From positions 35,099,607 to 35,163,606 of the forward strand of contig NC_084802.1 of assembly GCF_963169125.1 (NCBI RefSeq): a stretch of DNA of 64,000 nt. Reading direction: 5' to 3'. This stretch comes from Humulus lupulus. Lineage: Eukaryota > Streptophyta > Magnoliopsida > Rosales > Cannabaceae. The position numbers and the translations under genes were made by a program. Positions 57,574 through 64,000 of this stretch are shown piece after piece. The notes under the pieces are model-generated. The model saw nothing but the letters and a program-made list of their open reading frames with translations. It was not told the DNA's origin and ran no database searches. Position 1 is the stretch's first letter. Each line of letters starts with the position of its first letter.

Positions 57574-59002
57574 ATGCGAAGCAATAGACAAAAGGAGATT
57601 ATACCAATAGATCGGGAAATTGAAAGAACGTGCAGATTAAACAGGAAAATAAAAAGGAAATTGGAATTTATCATGGCTGACAATTTGGGAAATGGTGATA
57701 ATAATGGTCAAGGGGCTGCTGAAATTCCAAGGGAGCAAGGAGCACGAACATTAAGAGATTATGTACTTCCTACTGTTATAGGAGTGCATTCATGCATTAG
57801 ACCTCCAATCATTGCTGCCAACAATTTTGAGATTAAGCCAGCCATCCTTCAAATGGTTCAAACAACTGTTTAGTTTGGAGGTATGCCAATAGAGGACCCC
57901 AATTTACACATAGCTAATTTTCTGGAGTTATGTGCAACGTTCAAGATGAATGGGGTGAGTGATGATGCTATAAGACTGAGGTTATTTCCCTTTTCACTGA
58001 GGGATAGGGCGAAGAGTTGGCTAATATCTTTACAGGAAAATTCTATCACTACGTGGGAGGAGTTAGCTCAAAAATTCCTCGCCAAATTATTTCCTCCAGC
58101 AAAGGCTGCAAAGTTAAGGGGCGAGATTAATAACTTTTATCAGTTGGATGGAGAGTCACTGTATGATTCTTGGGAGCGTTTTAAGCAGTTGTTAAGGAAG
58201 TGTCCACACCATGGAATAGAAAAGTGGATGTTGGTGCATAATTTTTATAATGGGTTGAATATAACCACGAGAACAATAATAGATTTCTGCGGCGGGAGGT
58301 GCCTTTATGAGTAAAAGTGCTAATGAGGCATATGAGCTATTAGATGAGATCGCGATGAATAATTAATAATGGCCAACTGAAAGGGGACAACCAAAGAAGG
58401 TGGCTGGAATGATGGAATTGGATGCTATATCCATGCTTACAGCTCAAGTAGCGGCCTTGACAAAGCAATTACAAAAGACTACACTCCCATCTCAAGCTAT
58501 GCAAGTTCAAAACCTTTGTGAAGTGTGTGGTACAAACCATCAACCAAACCAATGCCCTGTTATAGATATGAATAATATGCCCATGGAAGAAGTACAAGCT
58601 ATAGGAAATTACCAAAGACAGCCTAATAATCCCAATTCCATGACCTATACCCCAGCTTGGAAGAACCAACCAAAATTTTCCTGGTCTAACTACCAAAACA
58701 ATCTCCAACCTTATCTTCCACCTCAGCCACCATATCAACCTACCCAAAATAGGCCACCTTATCCACAGCAATATGCACACCAAAATCCTCCACCTGGCTA
58801 TTATCAACCACAAAATAGACCACCTCACCAAATGCCAATGAAACCAGCTGAAACCCAACCTGATGTACTTAACCAATTCATGACTGAAACCAGGGCATCC
58901 ATAAGAAGTTTGGAGACTCAAATAGGGCAATTGGCTACTTTAATGACTAATAGAGCTCAAGGAAATTTGCCTAGCACTACAGAAGTTATTCTAAAAGAAT
59001 AG
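57574..59002 (+). pseudogene. Athila gag
   Basis: Starts [18 protein letters not shown] (57574). Capsid blocks: PNLHIANFLELCATFKMNG, AIRLRLFPFSLRDRAKSWLI, WEELAQKFLAKLFPP, SLYDSWERFKQLLRKCPHHG. The second ORF holds ANEAYELLDE in another frame, LDAISMLTAQVAALTKQLQ, a knuckle CEVCGTNHQPNQC, and a proline/glutamine/tyrosine-rich tail with the helix ETRASIRSLETQIGQLATLM. Defects: TAG at 57871-57873 (CAG usual), a one-T insertion near 58287 (GATTTCTGCGGCGGG), and tandem stops near 58363-58368. Confidence 0.92.
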
Positions 59003-59017
59003 TGCCAAGCTATTACT

Positions 59018-59779
59018 TTGAGGAGTGGAACGAGATATGAAGGGCTAAAGAAGAATCAGTCAGAAGAAGAAGAAAAGAAGTTGAATGATGAAAATGTTAC
59101 TGAAGACCTTAAGAAAGAAGAGGAGACCCCACCTGTGAATATTGAGCATCATGTTAGAATTCCATATCCACAAAGGCCTCACAGGCATAATTTGGATAAG
59201 CAGTTTGCAAAGTTTTTAGAGGTGTTCAAGAAGCTACATATAAATATACTGTTCGCTGAAGCATTAGAACAGATGCCCAGCTATGTAAAGTTTATGAAGG
59301 AGATTCTCTCTAATAAGAGAAAGATGGATGATTACGAAACAATGGTGTTAACAGAAGAATGTAGTGCGATTTTACAAAGAAAGTTTCCTCAAAAGTTACG
59401 AGATCCGGGGAGTTTTACTATTCCATGCACGATTGGGGAGTTTGAATGTAATTATGCACTCTGTGATTTGGGAGCGAGTATTAATTTAATGCCTTTGTTA
59501 GTATTCCGTAGGCTTGGTTTGGGGGAAGCTAGGCCAACCACAGTAACATTGCAGCTGGCTGATAGATCTATGAAGCATCCACGTGGTATTATAGAAGATG
59601 TATTAGTAAAGGTGGATAAGTTTATATTTCCAGCTGATTTTATAGTTCTTTATATGGAGGAGGATGAGAATGTTTCTATTATTTTGGGGAGACCATTCTT
59701 GGCAACTGGGAAAGCATTGATAGATGTGCAAAAATGAGAGTTAAAGCTGAGAGTTCAAGGGGAAGAGGTAGTATTTAAT
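59018..59779 (+). pseudogene. Athila aspartic protease region
   Basis: ALCDLGASINLMPLLVFRRL is the usual Athila protease motif (DLGAS), with RRLGLGEARPTTVTLQLADR and SIILGRPFLATGKALIDVQK. A TGA at about 59735-59737 follows DVQK, replacing the Gly codon normally there, and separates it from RT. Confidence 0.9.
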
Positions 59780-61807
59780 GTGTTTAAGGCTATGACTTAT
59801 CCTAAAGCAAGTGATAGTTGTTTCTCAGTTGATGTGGTCGAAGAAGTAATAGAAAGAAAAACATTAAGTGAGGACCCTCTTGAATTAAGTCTTACAGTTG
59901 ATGATGTAGATGGTGAGGAAAATGAAGAAGCAATGAGTTATTTGAAGTGGATAAAATCAGCTGAGCTGTGGAAGCATAAGAAGTTTGAAGAATTGGGTGC
60001 AGGACCAGAAATACCATTACCATCGATTCTGAAACCACCTGTTTTAGAATTGAAATTTTTATCGGACCATCTCCGTTATGCTCATCTTGGGGAAAAAGAG
60101 ACTCTTCCAGTTATAGTTTCATCATTTCTTTCAGAAGTAGAGGAGGAGAAGTTGTTGAGGGTGTTAAGAGCTCATAAAACTGCTATAGGGGGGACTCTGG
60201 TTGATATAAGAGGAATTATCCCATCGACAGTTATGCATAGAATTCTTATGGAAGATGAGGTGAGACCGACTATTGATGCTCAACGAAGACTTAATCCGAT
60301 AATGAAAGAAGTGGTGAGGAAAGAGATTTTGAAATGGTTAGATGCTGGAGTGATTTACCCTATCTCTGATAGTGCTTGGGTGAGTCTAGTGCAAGTAGTA
60401 CCTAAAAACGGGGGTACGACTGTGGTGAAGAATGAAAGTAATGAACTGATTCCAACTAGGACTGTGACGGGTTGGAGGATATGTATAGATTATCGAAAGT
60501 TGAATAAGGCAACTAGGAAAGATCATTTTCCTTTGCCTTTTATTGATCAAATGTTGGATAGGTTGGCGGGGCATAACTACTATTGTTTTCTAAACGGGTA
60601 CTCAGGTTATCATCAGATTGTAATTGCATCGGAGGATCAAGAGAAGACGACGTTTACATGTCCTTATGGAAATTTTGCTTTTAGAAGGATGCCATTCGGG
60701 TTATGTAATGCACCAGCCACGTTTCAACGGTGTATGATGGCAATATTTTCTGACATGGTTGAGAAGGGGATTGAAATTTTTATGGATGATTTTTTGGTTT
60801 ATGGGTCCTCTTTTGACACGTGTTTGACTAATTTGGAGCTGGTGTTGAGGAGGTGTGAAGAGTCACATTTGGTGCTTAATTGGGAAAAGTGCCATTTTAT
60901 GGTAAATGAAGGAATTGTATTGGGGCACAAGATTTCTAAGAAAGGCGTTGAAGTGGATAGGGCAAAAATTTCAACGATAGAGAATTTACCACCACCAGTT
61001 TCAGTAAAAGGGGTACGGAGTTTCTTAGGTCATGCGGGATTTTATAGGAGATTTATCAAAGATTTTTCTAAAGTTTCGAAGCCATTGTCCACTTTGTTAA
61101 TGAATGGGGTTACGTTTGATTTTGATGAGAAGTGTCAACAAGCTTTTAAGATACTTAAGGAGAAATTGATCTCGGCACCTGTAGTTGTTGCGCCTCAATG
61201 GGATTTGCCATTTGAACTGATGTGTGACGCTAGTGATTTTGTGATTGGGGCCGTGTTGGGACAAAGAGTTGACAAGGTATTTAGAATAATTTATTATGCA
61301 AGTTGTACCTTGAATGATGCTCAAATAAATTACGTAACTATAGAAAAGGAGCTATTGGCCATAGTGTTTGCTTTTGATAAATTTAGGCCATACTTGATTG
61401 CGAATAAGGTGGTTGTTTACATAGATCATTCGACGATAAAGTATCTTATTACTAAGAAAGATTCCAAGCCTCGTCTTATTCGGTGGATTTTGTTATTACA
61501 AGAATTTGATGTGGAAATTAAGGATAAGAAAGGTACTGAGAATTTGGTGGCTGATCATTTGTCTCGATTGGAGGTTGATGAAGATTCTCTTGATAAAGAA
61601 GTTCAAATTAATGATGCTTTTCCTGATGAGCAGCTGTTTGAAGTAAGTGTTTGCAAGAGTGTTCCATGGTTTGCAAACTATGTTAATTATTTGGCTGCTA
61701 AAGTTATACCTCCCGAGATGACAAGGCAACAATTAAAGAAATTTTATTCGGAAGTGAAGCATTATTATTGGGAGGAGCCTATTCTGTATAAACATTGCCC
61801 GTATTAA
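59780..61807 (+). pseudogene. Athila reverse transcriptase-RNase H (675-aa open frame, active-site Asp lost)
   Basis: Long open frame with [40 protein letters not shown], then [17 protein letters not shown] motif A reading [11 protein letters not shown]: the first catalytic Asp is Asn (AAC at 60593-60595). [29 protein letters not shown] (both Asp kept), [38 protein letters not shown]. RNase [71 protein letters not shown]. It ends with a TAA at 61805-61807 where the integrase should continue. Despite the open frame the Asn predicts no polymerase activity. Confidence 0.93.
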
Positions 61808-62947
61808 GTTATTCGAAGATGTGTGCCCGAAGAGGAGATGTTGTCAATCTTAACTCACTGTCGTAGTCTACATTGCGACGGTCATTTTGGCGGAACAAGA
61901 ACAACAGCGAAGGTTTTGCAAAGTGGGTTTTACTAGCCTACATTATTTAAAGATGCTAATGATTTTGTCAAAAGTTGTGATCATTGTCAACGGACTGGGA
62001 ATATATCAAGAAGAGATCAAATGCCGATGATTGGTATTTCGGAAGTTGAGCTATTTGACGTATGGGGGATAGACTTTATGGGACCTTCCCCATCATCGTA
62101 TAATATTGAATATATTTTGCTTGCGGTAGATTATGTATCTAAATGGGTAGAACCCGCAGCAACGCCTACTTGTGATGGGAAGGAAGTACTTAAATTCCTT
62201 CATAAAAATATCTTTACTCGATTTAGCACCCCCCCAGAGCAATTATTAGTGATCGGGGAAGTCATTTTTGCAACAAGTGGTTCACTGCTCTTTGTGCTCG
62301 CTATGGTGTTCATCATCGAAAGGCGTTATTCTATCACCCAATTGCTAATGGCCAAGCTGAAGTGTCGAATAGGGAAATAAAAGGTATCTTGGAAAAGACA
62401 GTAAATACTTCGAGGTAGGATTGGTCAAAGAAGCTCAATGATTCACTGTGGGCGTATCGCACTGCATTCAAAACTCTGATTGGTATGTCACCCTATCGAT
62501 TGGTGTTTGGAAAGGCTTGTCATTTACTGGTGGAATTGGAGCATAGAGCTTATTGGGCTGTGAAAAAGTTAAATGTTGATCTCTTCATGGGGGGGGGGGG
62601 GGGGGGGGCAGAATAGGCTTATGGAGTTAAATGAGCTCGAAGAATTCTGAAATGAAGCTTATGAGAATGCGAAGATCTATAAGGAGAAGTCGAAGGCTTT
62701 TCATGATAAGCGAATATTGAGGAAGGATTTTCAACTAGGGGATAAAGTCTTGCTATTTAATTCCAGACTTAAACTTTTTCCTGGTAAATTGAAGTCGCGA
62801 TGGTCAGGACCGTACACGGTAGTTGTATCACTTCCTTATGGAACAGTGCAAGTTCATAGTGAAAAGACGGGACATTTTAAGGTGAATGGTCAGAGATTGA
62901 AGCATTACTTGGAGGGTCTGGTGGAAAAATGCAGATCCGTGGTCGGG
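61808..62947 (+). pseudogene. Athila integrase and C-terminal tail
   Basis: Zinc region HCRSLHCDGHFGG ... DHCQRTGN, with TAG at about 61934-61936 replacing the Trp of FYWPTLFKDA. Core: [16 protein letters not shown] (Asp), a frameshift in the 7-C run at about 62231, then [13 protein letters not shown] (Asp) and [14 protein letters not shown] (Glu) in the new frame. A TAG lies at about 62416. After LNVDLFM a 20-G run replaces normal coding. The tail [36 protein letters not shown] ends at about 62945, where the inverted LTR begins. Not functional. Confidence 0.9.
62589..62608 (+). repeat. 20-nt poly-G tract in Athila integrase
   Basis: Uninterrupted G where other Athila integrases have a coding segment before a MELNELEE-like stretch. 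Frame across it is lost. Confidence 0.95.
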
Positions 62948-64000
62948 CAAAAACTTGATCTCTTAAAAATTAGCACGCAAGTATACGTGGTCCAATCAAG
63001 TAATATACGATAAGTAAAGTGTCGATCCCACGAAGACTGATATTAATTACCAATAATTAACCTCTAATTCTAATTTATTTAAATAATAATTTCATAATTA
63101 TGAATAAAATAATTATTAATAAAACTATTAAGCACTAGAGAAATTCAGAGATAAAAATTTGATTTAATTCAATGGATATAAAAGTTAGGGCTTTAGTTTC
63201 ATCAACCATCCACTTATGATTTCTAACCAATTCTCGATATTTCTTAATTCTATTGTGATAGCAGATTACAATTATATATTATAGTCTTGCTAGAATCTAT
63301 AATTCTCTACAATATATTATTTCATACATCTTTGTGGTAAATCAACATATTGCAGGCTTTAAACACATAATCCATAAACTACATAATTCATAGAAGTACT
63401 TTCGTCTAATATAAAATTGTGATTATCTACCTATAGCATAATTAGCCTTCTCTTTTCAGAGCATAGGTTAAAATCATATAAACATGTAAATGATGATCAA
63501 ATATTCACAAGCATTAAGCATAAGATAAATAATCCACAGCAGAAGAAAGAAATTTAGGAAAATTGCATTAAGAAATCAAAAGCTTCAAGAAGAATCCACT
63601 AACACCCTAATAACAAGATTAGTTCAAAACAAACATAATGGAATCAATTAAATTAAATATAAACATAAACTCAAGAATAGAGAAATAAAGAAGAGATCAA
63701 GAAATCAAACTCTCAGATCTTCAATGTTCTCCCAAGTCTCTAATAATTTTCTCCACACCAAAAATTAATCAAAAATCCCTAATTAACTTTTAAAAACGTA
63801 TTTAAATAGAAACCCTAAAATATTTTTTTCCAAGTAAATAACGATCTTTCCCTTCTAATAGCCACGAAACATATACACGCGCCGCAGCCCTAGCATTTAA
63901 GCGCCGCGACGCGCCTCTCTCAGTTTGCACACCAAGCTCCCTGACTTCAGCAAGTGCCGCGGCCCTTCCCTCATGCACCGCGGCCCTTGAAAATCCCAGA
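62948..64000 (-). repeat. Athila LTR in inverted orientation, cut by window end
   Basis: Reverse complement of 56385-57447: the ends CAAAAACTTGATCTC (62948) and CTTGAAAATCCCAGA (64000) mirror the left copy, and a few hundred bases compared by eye differ at only a few positions in the AT part and more in the GC part. It includes about 8 bp beyond the LTR end (toward the primer site). A 3' LTR should be in the same direction as the 5' LTR; this one faces it. No polypurine tract precedes it. Confidence 0.93.

Overview
This window is plant nuclear DNA, almost certainly from intergenic heterochromatin of a eudicot. It is packed with nested LTR retrotransposons of the plant Ty3/gypsy lineages (Tekay-like chromovirus, Tat, Athila) and Ty1/copia, plus ends of CACTA elements and two MITEs. 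I see no convincing intact host gene, rRNA, tRNA or CRISPR array. The species cannot be fixed from sequence alone.

Layout. 1-2269: minus-strand Tekay-like gag-pol remnant, cut by the window edge. 2270-7568: second Tekay-like element on the plus strand (5' LTR, tRNA-iMet-type primer site, an extra 155-aa ORF before gag, decayed gag-pol), broken at about 7.57 kb and joined to the 3' end of a copia element (RNase H, then a 1.87-kb LTR, 7612-10226). 10227-11788: two truncated gypsy LTRs of one family. 11789-23060: Tat element A. Its gag-pol is on the minus strand and a separate multi-exon gene runs on the plus strand. 23061-24850: copia LTR debris, a CACTA end and a decayed integrase. 24850-32370: AT-rich low-complexity sequence, a cluster of GTAAC-type palindromes and a Harbinger-like MITE. 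32369-53740: a minus-strand copia element split by Tat element B (33229-48356, perfect 5-bp target duplication) and by a solo LTR (50296-52095, perfect 5-bp target duplication). Element B itself carries a hAT-type MITE. 53741-56060: CACTA-like end and AT-rich sequence. About 56060-64000: Athila element whose two LTRs face each other as an inverted repeat.

The most interesting content is the pair of Tat elements. Both carry gag-PR-RT-RH-IN on one strand and, between integrase and 3' LTR, a convergent gene on the other strand. The two genes share a Transposase_28-like ('putative gypsy type transposon') domain, a low-complexity middle and a C-terminal coiled coil. Reading both by eye, I obtain four coding exons in each, with the same intron phases (1, 1, 0), a TATA-like box upstream and 5'-UTR intron(s). 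Antisense extra ORFs in the Tat lineage are described in the literature; the conserved spliced structure, the polypurine tract repeated just downstream of pol, and the palindromic or tandem sequence lying between the converging genes deserve a second look.

By hand alignment the LTRs of A differ at about 11 of 469 positions and those of B at about 4 of 880, so A is older than B. Nearly all coding regions carry stops or frameshifts; nothing here looks fully autonomous.
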